A stretch of DNA of 56,544 nt from Paenibacillus timonensis (lineage in GTDB: Bacteria > Bacillota > Bacilli > Paenibacillales > Paenibacillaceae). Every line of letters begins with the position of its first letter. Position 1 is the first letter of the stretch. The translations under genes were made by a program, and so were the position numbers. This document shows positions 43,574 to 52,080 of the stretch, in pieces. The stretch covers positions 1 to 56,544 of the forward strand of contig NZ_WNZY01000030.1 in assembly GCF_009725205.1 (NCBI RefSeq), read 5' to 3'. The notes under the pieces are model-generated. The model saw nothing but the letters and a program-made list of their open reading frames with translations. It was not told where the DNA came from and ran no database searches.

Positions 43574-44830
43574 TTGATGAACCGAACTAGAAGTACTAGA
43601 ACTAAAACCGAAACCGAAACTGAAACTGGAACTGGAACTTCTCTGCGCAGCCTCGCGAAACGCCTGCTCGCTCTAGGGCTTGCCCTGGTTTGCCTGATCC
43701 CCGCCAGCAGCAGCCTAGCCCCCGCCCCGGCGTCCGCCGCAGCCACGGCAGCGCCCGCCAAGAACGTCGTCCTGCTGGATGCCGCCAGCGGACATGCCTT
43801 CGTGCCCAGCCGGGCCTTAAACGGACTGGATGGCATCCAGATCCAGTGGGATGCGTCCCGGCAGCAATTGACGCTCGCGCAGGGCGAAGCCACCACCGCG
43901 ATCTTGCGGGTCGGCTCCGCCAAAGCCGAGGTGAACGGCGAGCCGATCACCTTGACCGATGCGCCGTTCACCGAAGCCGGCGCGACCTACGTGCCGCTGC
44001 AGTTCGTCAGCGCCACGTTCCAACTCCCGGCGGAATGGGACAAAACCGCCGGCGCGGTCAGCCTCGGCCAAGGCGATGCCCGCTTGACCCTGCCGTACGC
44101 AAACCGCGGCACGGCCAGCACCGCCGGCGCCGGGAAAGCGATCGTCAGCGAGCGCAAGACGTTTAAGGTCGGCGGACGCTCCTTCTCCGTGCAGATGGTC
44201 ACCATCTCGCTGATGGATCCGAAGGTCCGCCTGAAGGTCGCGCTCGCCGGGGACACCGTCGGCAAGGTCGAGGAGCTAAGCGGCCTCGCCAAACGCCATA
44301 AGGCCGTCGTCGCCGTCAACGGCACATTCTTCAACGCTTACACGAATGAAGCGTACAAAGCCCCTTACGGCTACATCGTCAGCGGCGGCGAGCTAAAAAT
44401 GAAAGCCTCCGGCGACAAGCGCACCATTTTCACCTATGACTCGAATCTCTTGGCACGGTTGATTCCCGGCGCGGACTTCAACGATGCCTTTGGCGCAGGC
44501 ACGATGGAGGGAGCGCTCCAAGCCGGGCCGCGCCTTGTGGTCAATGGAAAAGTCGCGATTGACGTCAAGGCGGAAGGCTTCAAGGATCCGAAAATCCTTA
44601 CCGGAGGCGGTGCCCGCAGCGCCTTAGGTCTCACGCGTGACCATAAGCTGATCCTGCTGACTTCCGGTGGCGCTACGATTCCGCAGCTCGCGGAAATCAT
44701 GAAGCAGGCCGGCGCGTACCAGGCGATGAACCTCGATGGCGGCGCCTCTAGCGGTCTTTATTACAACGGCAAATACCTGACCCCGCCGGGCCGCAAAATC
44801 AGCAACGCGCTGATCGTCACCTATCAATAA
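43574..44830 (+). CDS. Secreted stalk-domain phosphodiester glycosidase (NAGPA-like)
   Basis: 418 residues; TTG 43574 (or ATG 43577) follows AAGGAGA. An odd Arg/Thr then Thr-Glu/Gly-Thr repeat tail (about 3-22) precedes a signal peptide (LLALGLALVCLIPASSSLAPAPASA). Residues about 60-165 are a copper-amine-oxidase-type stalk domain (FVPSRALN, ATYVPLQFVSATF). The C-terminal half (GRSFSVQMVTISLMDPKVRLKVAL, AVVAVNGTFFNAY, YQAMNLDGGASSGLYYNGKYL) is the phosphodiester glycosidase/exopolysaccharide NagA-like domain that cleaves sugar phosphodiesters such as wall-polymer linkages. An extracellular role in wall glycan processing is likely. Confidence 0.88.
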   Translation: MMNRTRSTRTKTETETETGTGTSLRSLAKRLLALGLALVCLIPASSSLAPAPASAAATAAPAKNVVLLDAASGHAFVPSRALNGLDGIQIQWDASRQQLTLAQGEATTAILRVGSAKAEVNGEPITLTDAPFTEAGATYVPLQFVSATFQLPAEWDKTAGAVSLGQGDARLTLPYANRGTASTAGAGKAIVSERKTFKVGGRSFSVQMVTISLMDPKVRLKVALAGDTVGKVEELSGLAKRHKAVVAVNGTFFNAYTNEAYKAPYGYIVSGGELKMKASGDKRTIFTYDSNLLARLIPGADFNDAFGAGTMEGALQAGPRLVVNGKVAIDVKAEGFKDPKILTGGGARSALGLTRDHKLILLTSGGATIPQLAEIMKQAGAYQAMNLDGGASSGLYYNGKYLTPPGRKISNALIVTYQ

Positions 44831-44836
44831 AAAGCA

Positions 44837-44895
44837 AAACGGCACTTCCAAGGAGTTCCCCTCAACAGGGGCCTAGCTCCAAAGAAGTGCCGTTT
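44837..44895. terminator. Bidirectional terminator between stalk-glycosidase and xylH
   Basis: A 12-bp perfect stem AAACGGCACTTC / GAAGTGCCGTTT encloses a second hairpin (CCCCT/AGGGG). T-rich on the right and A-rich on the left, suiting convergent genes. Confidence 0.88.
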
Positions 44896-44912
44896 GTTTT
44901 CATACAAACTTC

Positions 44913-46106
44913 TTATCTCAACCCTTTGCGCCGATTCGAAATGTCCAGCCAAACAGCAAAGACGAGGATCGAACCTTTAACCACATATTGCCAGAACGAC
45001 TCCAGCCCCATCAGCGACATCCCGTTATCGAGCGAAGTCATAACGAGCGCGCCGATCAAGGCGCCAAGCACCGTACCCGCGCCGCCCATCAGCGACGTTC
45101 CGCCGATGACGCAGGCCGCGATGGCGTCCATTTCCGCCATGTTCCCGGCGGTAATTGTCGCCGAGGCGAGACGCGACGTCAGGACGATCGAAGCGATCGA
45201 GGCGAGCAAGCCGCTGAGCAGGAAGACGCTCATCGTTTTGCGGCGAATGTTGATGCCGGACAGACGGGCCGCTTCCAGGTTGCCGCCGATTGCGTAAATG
45301 TGCCGGCCGAAGGTCGTTTTCGTGGACAGGAAGAAGAAAATGGCGGCCAGCACGATGACGAAGATGATCGGGAAAGGAATCCCCTTATAGGCATTCATGA
45401 CGAGCACGAAGGCGACGACCAGCAGAGAGAGCGCGGCCATCTTGATCACGCCCACGGCAAACGGCGCTACTTCGAAGCCGTATTTCTGCCGGGAACGGCG
45501 TTTGCGGAGCGTGCTCCAAACAATCAGGCCGATGGCCAACACGCCGAGGGTAATGCCGAAGCCTTGGGCAAAATACGCATTCCCAAGCAGCGCAAGCACC
45601 TTGTCCGAGACCGGAATCGTCATCGATTCGGTCACGCCCATGAGCGTGCCACGGAATACCAGCATGCCCCCCAGCGTCACGATAAAGGCGGGAATCATTT
45701 TATAAGCAACCAGCCAGCCCTGCAGCAAACCGAGTACGGCACCGGCCGCCAGTGTACCGATAATGACGACAATCGCCGGCAGCTCCAGCCAATTGCTGAA
45801 AATCGCGGCAATCCCTCCGGTCAATCCCACGATCGAACCGACCGACAGGTCGATGTGTCCTGCGACGATGACCAGCACCATGCCGATCGCCAGAATCGAG
45901 GTCACGGACATTTGCGTAAAGAGGTTAGACAGGTTCCGCGCCGTCAAAAATGTCGGGTCGAGCAGGCCGAACAGTACCCAGATCAGCACCAGTGCTCCTA
46001 CCATCGTATAGGCCCGCACGTCCATTTTGCCGAACAGGCTGCCCCATAGCGTCGTTTTTACGGCCGAGCCGTCCGTTTGTTTTCCGATTTCCTTTTGAAG
46101 CTCCAT
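44913..46106 (-). CDS. xylH: Xylose-type ABC transporter permease
   Basis: 397 residues, a BPD_transp_2-type permease of the CUT2 sugar importers with about ten to eleven membrane helices. FTQMSVTSILAIGMVLVIVAGHIDLSVGSIVGLTGG, GTLMGVTESMTIPV and AIGGNLEAARLSGINIRRKTM are typical of XylH. The ATG follows GGGAGGG and lies only 2 bases after the stop of the ATPase gene. Third gene of the xylFGH-like operon, before a convergent terminator. Xylose is the most likely sugar, judged from the set and the adjoining sensor. Confidence 0.9.
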   Translation of the reverse strand: MELQKEIGKQTDGSAVKTTLWGSLFGKMDVRAYTMVGALVLIWVLFGLLDPTFLTARNLSNLFTQMSVTSILAIGMVLVIVAGHIDLSVGSIVGLTGGIAAIFSNWLELPAIVVIIGTLAAGAVLGLLQGWLVAYKMIPAFIVTLGGMLVFRGTLMGVTESMTIPVSDKVLALLGNAYFAQGFGITLGVLAIGLIVWSTLRKRRSRQKYGFEVAPFAVGVIKMAALSLLVVAFVLVMNAYKGIPFPIIFVIVLAAIFFFLSTKTTFGRHIYAIGGNLEAARLSGINIRRKTMSVFLLSGLLASIASIVLTSRLASATITAGNMAEMDAIAACVIGGTSLMGGAGTVLGALIGALVMTSLDNGMSLMGLESFWQYVVKGSILVFAVWLDISNRRKGLR

Positions 46107-46108
46107 GT

Positions 46109-47620
46109 TTATTTCCCTCCCGTAGCGGCTTGCATGATATTTTCTTGGGTCGCCTCGCGCCAGTCGAATTCCCGGACGAATTTGCCTTCGCTCATCACCA
46201 GAATCCGGTCGCTCATGCCGAGCACCTCCGGAAGCTCCGAGGAGATCATGATGATGGCCACGCCCTGATCGACCAGCTGATTCATCAGATGATAAATCTC
46301 GTATTTCGCCCCGACATCAATGCCGCGGGTCGGTTCGTCCATGATAAGGATTTTCGGGTCGGACATCAGCCATTTGCCGACGACGACCTTCTGCTGGTTC
46401 CCGCCGGACAATGTGCCGACAGGGGTTTCCAGAGATGCGGTTTTCGTCTTCAAATCATGCACATACTTGAGGCCCCAGCGAATTTCCTCGTTGTCGTTAA
46501 TCACGCCTAGCTTCGAAACTTTGGCCATGGTGGCCATCGTCGTATTCGTCTTGACATCCATTCCCATAACTAGCCCTTGGCGTTTGCGATCCTCGCTGAC
46601 GAGGGCAAGCCCGGCGCGGATGGCGTCGGCGACGGAGCGGATACGCACCGGTTTGCCGTCAACGAAGACCTCACCCGTCGCCCGTCCGCCGTAAGCGCCG
46701 AACAGGCTGCTGACGAGCTCGGTCCGACCAGCGCCCATCAAACCGGCAATGCCAAGAATTTCGCCTTTCCGAACCTGGAAATCGACGTCCTTGATCACCT
46801 TCTGGTTTCGCTTCTCCGGATGCCACACATTATAATTCTTAACTTCCAGCACGGTATCCGACGGGCGATGCTCCACCCGCGGGTATCGTTCGGTCAACTC
46901 GCGTCCTACCATCAGCGACACGACTTGGTCGTCATTGGTGTCCTTGCGTTCCAGCGTCGCCACCGTATGCCCATCGCGAAGCACCGTAATCGAGTCGGCC
47001 AGAGCAAACACCTCCGGCATTTTGTGCGAGATATAAACGCAAGACACCCCTTCGCTGCGCAGTTGGTTCAGGATGCCCATGAGAATCGCCACTTCGCTTT
47101 CCGTCAAAGCGGCTGTCGGTTCATCCAGGATCAAGATCTGCGTATGCTTGGACAACGCCTTGGCGATCTCCACCAGCTGCTGCTGGCCGATGCCGAGACT
47201 CCCGATTTTCGTGTCCGGGGAAATTTGGAGTCCGACCCGCTTCAGCCACTGGGCTGCATTGTGGTACAGCTCATCCCATTGGATCACGCCGCGTTTCGTC
47301 GGTTCCGCCCCGAGGAAAATGTTCTCGCCCACCGTCATCTCCTTTACGAGCGCCAGTTCTTGGTGAATGATGGCGATGCCGGCTTTTTCCGCATCGGTAA
47401 TGTTGTGGAACTGTTTCTTCTCGCCGCCGATGACGATGTCTCCGCTATACGTGCCAGCTGGATACAGTCCGCTCAGCACTTTCATCAGCGTTGACTTGCC
47501 CGCCCCGTTCTCGCCGCAGAGCGCGTGGATTTCCCCTTTGCGCACCTTAAAGTTCACGCGGTCGAGGGCTTTTACGCCCGGAAACTCTTTGCTGATATTC
47601 ACCATTTCCAATACATGCAT
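46109..47620 (-). CDS. xylG: Xylose-type ABC transporter ATPase, two tandem domains
   Basis: 503 residues with two ABC domains, as in XylG/RbsA. Domain 1: Walker A GENGAGKST (about 37-45), signature LGIGQQQLVEIAKAL, Walker B ILILDEPTAAL. Domain 2 from about 255: degenerate Walker A GLMGAGRTEL, signature LSGGNQQKVVVGKWL, Walker B ILIMDEPTRGIDVGAKYEIY. The weak second Walker A is normal for the family. Ribosome site AAGGAGAG. Upstream, a hairpin (47661-47699) separates it from the binding-protein gene. Confidence 0.93.
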   Translation of the reverse strand: MHVLEMVNISKEFPGVKALDRVNFKVRKGEIHALCGENGAGKSTLMKVLSGLYPAGTYSGDIVIGGEKKQFHNITDAEKAGIAIIHQELALVKEMTVGENIFLGAEPTKRGVIQWDELYHNAAQWLKRVGLQISPDTKIGSLGIGQQQLVEIAKALSKHTQILILDEPTAALTESEVAILMGILNQLRSEGVSCVYISHKMPEVFALADSITVLRDGHTVATLERKDTNDDQVVSLMVGRELTERYPRVEHRPSDTVLEVKNYNVWHPEKRNQKVIKDVDFQVRKGEILGIAGLMGAGRTELVSSLFGAYGGRATGEVFVDGKPVRIRSVADAIRAGLALVSEDRKRQGLVMGMDVKTNTTMATMAKVSKLGVINDNEEIRWGLKYVHDLKTKTASLETPVGTLSGGNQQKVVVGKWLMSDPKILIMDEPTRGIDVGAKYEIYHLMNQLVDQGVAIIMISSELPEVLGMSDRILVMSEGKFVREFDWREATQENIMQAATGGK

Positions 47621-47660
47621 AGGCTTAGCTCTCCTTCTTTAGCCTAAGGATCGGCGGAAA

Positions 47661-47699
47661 GCGCGAAACCAAGGAACGCCGAACGCTCCCTGGTTTTCG
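47661..47699 (-). terminator. Stem-loop between xylF and xylG (attenuator-like)
   Basis: CGAAACCAAGG-AACG pairs imperfectly with a CCTGGTTTTCG arm around CCG; a strong GC stem with no long T run. It likely lowers ATPase and permease expression relative to the binding protein. Confidence 0.5.
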
Positions 47700-47715
47700 C
47701 CGCTTCTGCCCTGAT

Positions 47716-48819
47716 TTATTGCTTAGGCCATTGATCCTTCGGCACGTTTTTGTACACGTCTTCCAGCTTGTGGAACCCATCTTCGATCACAACGTTCAGG
47801 CTGTTCTTGTCGACCGGAATCGGATCGAGCAACACGGAAGGCACGTCGATCTTGCCATTATTGACGGTCTTGTCGGCTTTGACTTCCTCGCCTTTAGCAG
47901 CCGAGACAGCCATTTCCGCAGCCGTGGTAGCGATCGATTTGATCGGTTTGTACACGGTCATCAGCTGGGTGCCTTCGGCGATCCGTTGAACGGCGGCCAA
48001 GTCTGCATCCTGCCCGGATACCGGGATCTTGCCGGCCATGCCTTGGGCAGTCAACGCCTGGATGACCCCGCCGGCCGTGCCGTCGTTTGCGGCGACTACG
48101 CCTTGTACGTCATTGTTGTTGGCGGTCAGCGCGTTTTCCATGTTCTTCAGCGCTTCTTCCGGCTTCCAGTCTTTGGAGAACTGGTCATAAACGATCTTGA
48201 TGTCGCCTTTCTCCTCCAGCGGTTTCAGCACGCTCATGGCGCCTTCTTTAAACATGTGCGCGTTGTTGTCAGTGTCCGCGCCGCCGATGTAAACGATATT
48301 GCCCTTCGGTGCCGCTTCCATGACGGCGCGGGCTTGGAACTCGCCGACCCGGACGTTATCGAAGGAGATGTAGTAGTCGACATCCGAGTTTTTAATCAGT
48401 CGGTCATACGCGATCACTTTGATGCCCTCTTTATGCGCTTTTTCCACGATCGGCGCGGTTGCTTCGGCATTGTGTGCAATAACCACCAACACGTCGACGC
48501 CTTGCGAAATCAATTGTTCCGCTTGGCTCAGCTGCGTAGCATCGTCACCGTTGGCCGCAAGCACCTTCACTTCGCCGCCGAGCTCTTCGACTTTGGCGGT
48601 GAATAGATCCCGGTCCTTCTGCCACCGCTCTTCCTTCAGGGTATCCATCGACATCCCGATGACGATTTTGTCGTCCTTGCCTCCAGCCGCGCTGCCCGTA
48701 TTGTTCTTCGTGCTCCCGCTGTTTGAGCTGCCGTCCGATACAACCCCGCAGCCTGCCAGGGAGGAAGCCAATAAAATGGCCGCCAAGCTTAACCGTACAA
48801 AATGACTGTGTTTTTTCAC
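47716..48819 (-). CDS. xylF: Xylose-type sugar-binding lipoprotein
   Basis: 367 residues from GTG 48819. Lipoprotein signal ends SSLAGCGVV (Cys25), then a Ser/Asn-rich linker and a type-1 periplasmic-binding fold (KIVIGMSMDTLKEERWQKDRDLF, ISQGVDVLVVIAHNAEAT, VIAYDRLIKNSDVDYYISFDN, VVAANDGTAGGVIQAL), the layout and motifs of XylF. First gene of the operon; a candidate cre site lies 35-48 bases upstream of the start. Regulation by the adjacent sensor set 49052-53060 is likely. Confidence 0.9.
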   Translation of the reverse strand: MKKHSHFVRLSLAAILLASSLAGCGVVSDGSSNSGSTKNNTGSAAGGKDDKIVIGMSMDTLKEERWQKDRDLFTAKVEELGGEVKVLAANGDDATQLSQAEQLISQGVDVLVVIAHNAEATAPIVEKAHKEGIKVIAYDRLIKNSDVDYYISFDNVRVGEFQARAVMEAAPKGNIVYIGGADTDNNAHMFKEGAMSVLKPLEEKGDIKIVYDQFSKDWKPEEALKNMENALTANNNDVQGVVAANDGTAGGVIQALTAQGMAGKIPVSGQDADLAAVQRIAEGTQLMTVYKPIKSIATTAAEMAVSAAKGEEVKADKTVNNGKIDVPSVLLDPIPVDKNSLNVVIEDGFHKLEDVYKNVPKDQWPKQ

Positions 48820-48853
48820 TATGCCTACGCCCCTTCTTTACATAATCGTTTAT

Positions 48854-48867
48854 TGATTGCGCTTACA
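48854..48867. promoter_or_regulatory. Candidate cre (CcpA) site upstream of xylF
   Basis: On the minus strand TGTAAGCGCAATCA fits TGNAANCGNNNNCA fully. It lies just upstream of the xylF start, so glucose repression of the importer is expected. Confidence 0.65.
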
Positions 48868-49011
48868 AAATTATCTTAGCACCGCCCTCATCCCTACGGT
48901 CCGGTCAAAGCCTGCACTTCTTTGCGCTGTGCCTGCACTCCCTTGCTGCGGGATGTAAAGGCTTTCATTACTGCTGCTTTCACTGGATTTTTTTGTGTAG
49001 AAAAAACAAAA

Positions 49012-49036
49012 AAGTCCTTGTCTGGGACAAGGACTT
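49012..49036 (-). terminator. Terminator of the sensor operon
   Basis: AAGTCCTTGTC pairs perfectly with GACAAGGACTT around TGG. On the minus strand a T-rich run (AAAAAACAAAAAA read as T) follows. It ends the operon 53060 to 49052. Confidence 0.92.
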
Positions 49037-49051
49037 AAAGACCGGACAGGC

Positions 49052-50617
49052 TTATTCGGTTTGCTGGCGATACTCGCTGGGGGTGATGCCGACGGATTTT
49101 TTGAACACCCGGCTGAAGTAATTCGGGTCCTTGTAGCCCACCTCGTAACAAATCTCCTTCAAGCTTAAGGAGCGCTCGGCAACCAACCGCTTCGCCTCCT
49201 CGATCCGCAGGCGAGTTAAGTAATCACTGAAATTCTCTCCCGTTTGCAGCTTGAACAATTTGCTGAAATAATACGGACTGAGATTGACGTATTCCGCCGT
49301 TTGCTCCATCGAGATCTCTTCCTTGAATCGCTGGCTGACGAACAAGATGGCCCGCTGCAGCACATGCGAGCGGCTGCGTTCTTTCCGCTCCCGCAGTCCG
49401 TCGATCCAGCCGCCAAGCCGGCGCAACGCGCTCGCGCGCAGCGATGCCGGATCTTCGCAGGCGCTTAAGTCCTCGATTAAATCCGGGCCATCTCCCGCTT
49501 CAACGCCGCGGCTCAAATACAGGAGCAAACCAATCACGTCGCCGCGCAGGCGCGGATAATGCCGCGGCTCGGCCGCCTCCAGGCGTTCAAACAGCTGGGC
49601 GAAGCGTTCGGTGACTTCGGGCTTGTCGTGCCGCAGCAGCGCATCGAGCAGCTTCTTCTCCTCGTCCAGAGGGATCGCCGGACGGCCCGAGCTTTCGGCG
49701 ATATCATCGTAATGCCGGACGCTGACGATATCCTGTTCGTCCGCGCAGACGCGCACGGCTTCCCGGTAGGAGCGGCTCAACCCGTCCCAGCCCTCGCGAA
49801 TCGAACCGATGCCAACCGAGATCGGCAGCCCGAACCGCTCCTCAACCTGGCTGCGCAGCCGCTCGCCCCATTCCAGCGCGATGACCCGCTGCGTATAACC
49901 CGGTCGTCCCGGCGGAAACGGAACAAACAACGCCATCTGGTGCCCGACTACCGGGCTGACAATACAGGACAACCCCGGCTTCACCCATTGTTTGACGGCG
50001 TCGTAAATCTCCTTCTTGGCCACTTGGAAGCTGGCCCATTCCTTCGGCGTGTGCTTCGCGAACGACAACACCATCGCGTACCCCTTGCGCCACTGGAGGT
50101 CCAGCATCCCCGCCAATTGGTCGGCTTCGACCTCCTGCGCATATTCCAGCATCAACATCAATGATAGCTCGTTCTCTGCCAGCGGCAGCAACTGCGACAA
50201 CTTCTCCTGTAGCGCCAATTGCTCATCCCGGACACGCTTCGCCTCCTCGGTTTCGGCGATCAGACCCTTTAGCACGTCCAGCACCTCTTCCCGCCGCGCC
50301 GGCTTCAGCAAATAATTCCGTACGCCAAGTGCCAACCCTTCCTTCGCATAGGCGAAATAATCATGCGCCGTAATCATCACAACCTTCGCTCCCGGCTGCC
50401 GCGCCATAATTTCCCGCACCGCCTCCAGGCCTTGGATCCCCGGCATTTTGATATCCATAAAGATAAAATCCGGCCGCCCTTCCTCCGCCAACTGGATCGC
50501 CCGTCGTCCGTTCTCTGCATGAAGAAAACGGAACGTATCCGGCATCGCATGACCGATCATCAATTCCAGGCCTTCCCGCTCCAAAGCTTCGTCGTCCGCA
50601 ATCAACAAAGTATACAC
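49052..50617 (-). CDS. YesN-type response regulator with AraC DNA-binding domain
   Basis: 521 residues from GTG 50617. Receiver domain 1-120 with Asp55 as phosphorylation site (FIFMDIKMPG), acidic pocket DDE at 8-10 and the switch Thr/Lys. A long helical middle region follows (about 130-410), and the AraC double helix-turn-helix is at about 420-520 (EISMEQTAEYVNLSPYYFSKLFKLQTGENF, ending VGITPSEYRQ). It pairs with the histidine kinase gene 23 bases upstream. In clostridia a YesN-type regulator of this design activates xylFGH; the same target lies directly downstream here. Confidence 0.92.
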   Translation of the reverse strand: MYTLLIADDEALEREGLELMIGHAMPDTFRFLHAENGRRAIQLAEEGRPDFIFMDIKMPGIQGLEAVREIMARQPGAKVVMITAHDYFAYAKEGLALGVRNYLLKPARREEVLDVLKGLIAETEEAKRVRDEQLALQEKLSQLLPLAENELSLMLMLEYAQEVEADQLAGMLDLQWRKGYAMVLSFAKHTPKEWASFQVAKKEIYDAVKQWVKPGLSCIVSPVVGHQMALFVPFPPGRPGYTQRVIALEWGERLRSQVEERFGLPISVGIGSIREGWDGLSRSYREAVRVCADEQDIVSVRHYDDIAESSGRPAIPLDEEKKLLDALLRHDKPEVTERFAQLFERLEAAEPRHYPRLRGDVIGLLLYLSRGVEAGDGPDLIEDLSACEDPASLRASALRRLGGWIDGLRERKERSRSHVLQRAILFVSQRFKEEISMEQTAEYVNLSPYYFSKLFKLQTGENFSDYLTRLRIEEAKRLVAERSLSLKEICYEVGYKDPNYFSRVFKKSVGITPSEYRQQTE

Positions 50618-50640
50618 CTTGGTTTCCCCCGTTCCCCGTT

Positions 50641-52080
50641 CTATTCCATGCTCGTGCGAAGAGGCAGAGTAAACCTGACGGCCGTTCCGGCCCCTTCTTC
50701 GCTGTCGATGGCGATGCGTTCCTGCCCGTCAAAAAATAAATGCAGCCGCTTGAACACATTATGCGTGCCCAGACCCGTCGATTGCCCTTTGCCGCCGAAC
50801 CGCGGCGCGTCCCCGCGCACCGATTGCAGCAGCGTATTCACCGTTTCACGGCTCATGCCGACGCCGTTGTCGCGGATTTCGATCTCGACCTTGTCCTCCC
50901 CGCCGAGTCGGATCACCAGCTCCAGCACGGCCCCTTCTTCCATCTGCTCAATCCCGTGCACGAAGGCGTTCTCCAATATAGGCTGCAGGGTCAAGCAAGG
51001 AATCCTCCCGTCCAACGCGCGCTCGTCGATGTTGATCACGAAAGCGATCCGATCGCGGAACCGCGCCTTCTGGATGTTCATGTATTCGGTGACATGGGCC
51101 ACCTCCTCGCGAAGAGGTACCGCCTGGTCCAGCTTCTGCAAATTGTAACGAAGCAGACGCGACACGGAAACGGCAAGATCGCTGGTTTTGGCAGCCCCTT
51201 CGAGATAAGCCAGCTTGGAAATGGAATTCAGCGTATTGAAGAGAAAATGCGGATTGATCTGGCTTTGCAGCGTCTTCAACTCCAGCTCCTTGACCAGCCG
51301 GTCTTTCTCCAGATTGTTAATGTTCTCGGCCATCAGCTGCTGGATGTTATCGATCATCCCGTTAAACGCGCGGCACAAAATGCTGATCTCATCGTTGCTG
51401 TCGCTTTCCGGTGCCTTGGTGTCCATCCTCCCCTTGGAGATTTGCTTGGCAGTGGCAACCAGCCGGCGGATCGGATTCGTGATGCTGCGCGACAGCCAGA
51501 TGGCAAGCAGGATACTGAAGGCCGCCGCGGTCACCACCAGCAAAATGCCCAACTTGTTCAGCTCGCCGGTCGTATACATCATCTCTTCGTAGATCGGCTT
51601 GTACTGCTCCAGTTCCAAATCGACCAACTCCTGCGCCTCCTCGCGGATAAAGCGCTGGGTCTGCTCCGCTTCGATATAGGCCCCGGCCATCGTATCGGAA
51701 TCCTCATAGCTGATCTTCTCGATCATCGCCTCGGCCTGCTCCAGGAACGTATCGATGAGATTGCGGTAATTGGCTAGGGCCAGATCGCTCCCACCGATCG
51801 TTCGAAGCCCGTCCAGATCGGACCTCAAGGTTTTGACGGCGTTCAAGTGCTTGACCACTTCAGGCAAGCTTTCAGTATCCATCTGCATGATGAAGCGGTT
51901 CATCGACCGCATATTCTCCCCTACTTCATAGGAGATTTCTTTATACAGCAAAATGCGCTTCATCATCAGATGATAGCTTTCCTGCACGTTCTTTCCGCTT
52001 TGGAATAGAAAGAAGGACACCGAGCTCATGACCAGTACCAGCAGCGGAATGAACAGAAACAGCTTGCGGCGGATGCTCAT
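50641..52080 (-). CDS. YesM/LytS-type sensor histidine kinase
   Basis: 479 residues. Membrane helix at about 8-26, a helical extracellular domain (about 27-170), second helix near 172-195, then HAMP (SRSITNPIRRLVATAKQISKGRMDTKAP). The His_kinase motif is LQSQINPHFLFNTLNSISKLAYLE with the phospho-accepting His, and the C-terminal ATPase domain has N-box IPCLTLQPILENAFVHGIE and G-box DNGVGMS. Its ATG overlaps the stop of the sugar-binding sensor gene (ATGA), so the two are made together; the binding protein probably contacts the small outer domain of this kinase. Confidence 0.93.
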   Translation of the reverse strand: MSIRRKLFLFIPLLVLVMSSVSFFLFQSGKNVQESYHLMMKRILLYKEISYEVGENMRSMNRFIMQMDTESLPEVVKHLNAVKTLRSDLDGLRTIGGSDLALANYRNLIDTFLEQAEAMIEKISYEDSDTMAGAYIEAEQTQRFIREEAQELVDLELEQYKPIYEEMMYTTGELNKLGILLVVTAAAFSILLAIWLSRSITNPIRRLVATAKQISKGRMDTKAPESDSNDEISILCRAFNGMIDNIQQLMAENINNLEKDRLVKELELKTLQSQINPHFLFNTLNSISKLAYLEGAAKTSDLAVSVSRLLRYNLQKLDQAVPLREEVAHVTEYMNIQKARFRDRIAFVINIDERALDGRIPCLTLQPILENAFVHGIEQMEEGAVLELVIRLGGEDKVEIEIRDNGVGMSRETVNTLLQSVRGDAPRFGGKGQSTGLGTHNVFKRLHLFFDGQERIAIDSEEGAGTAVRFTLPLRTSME

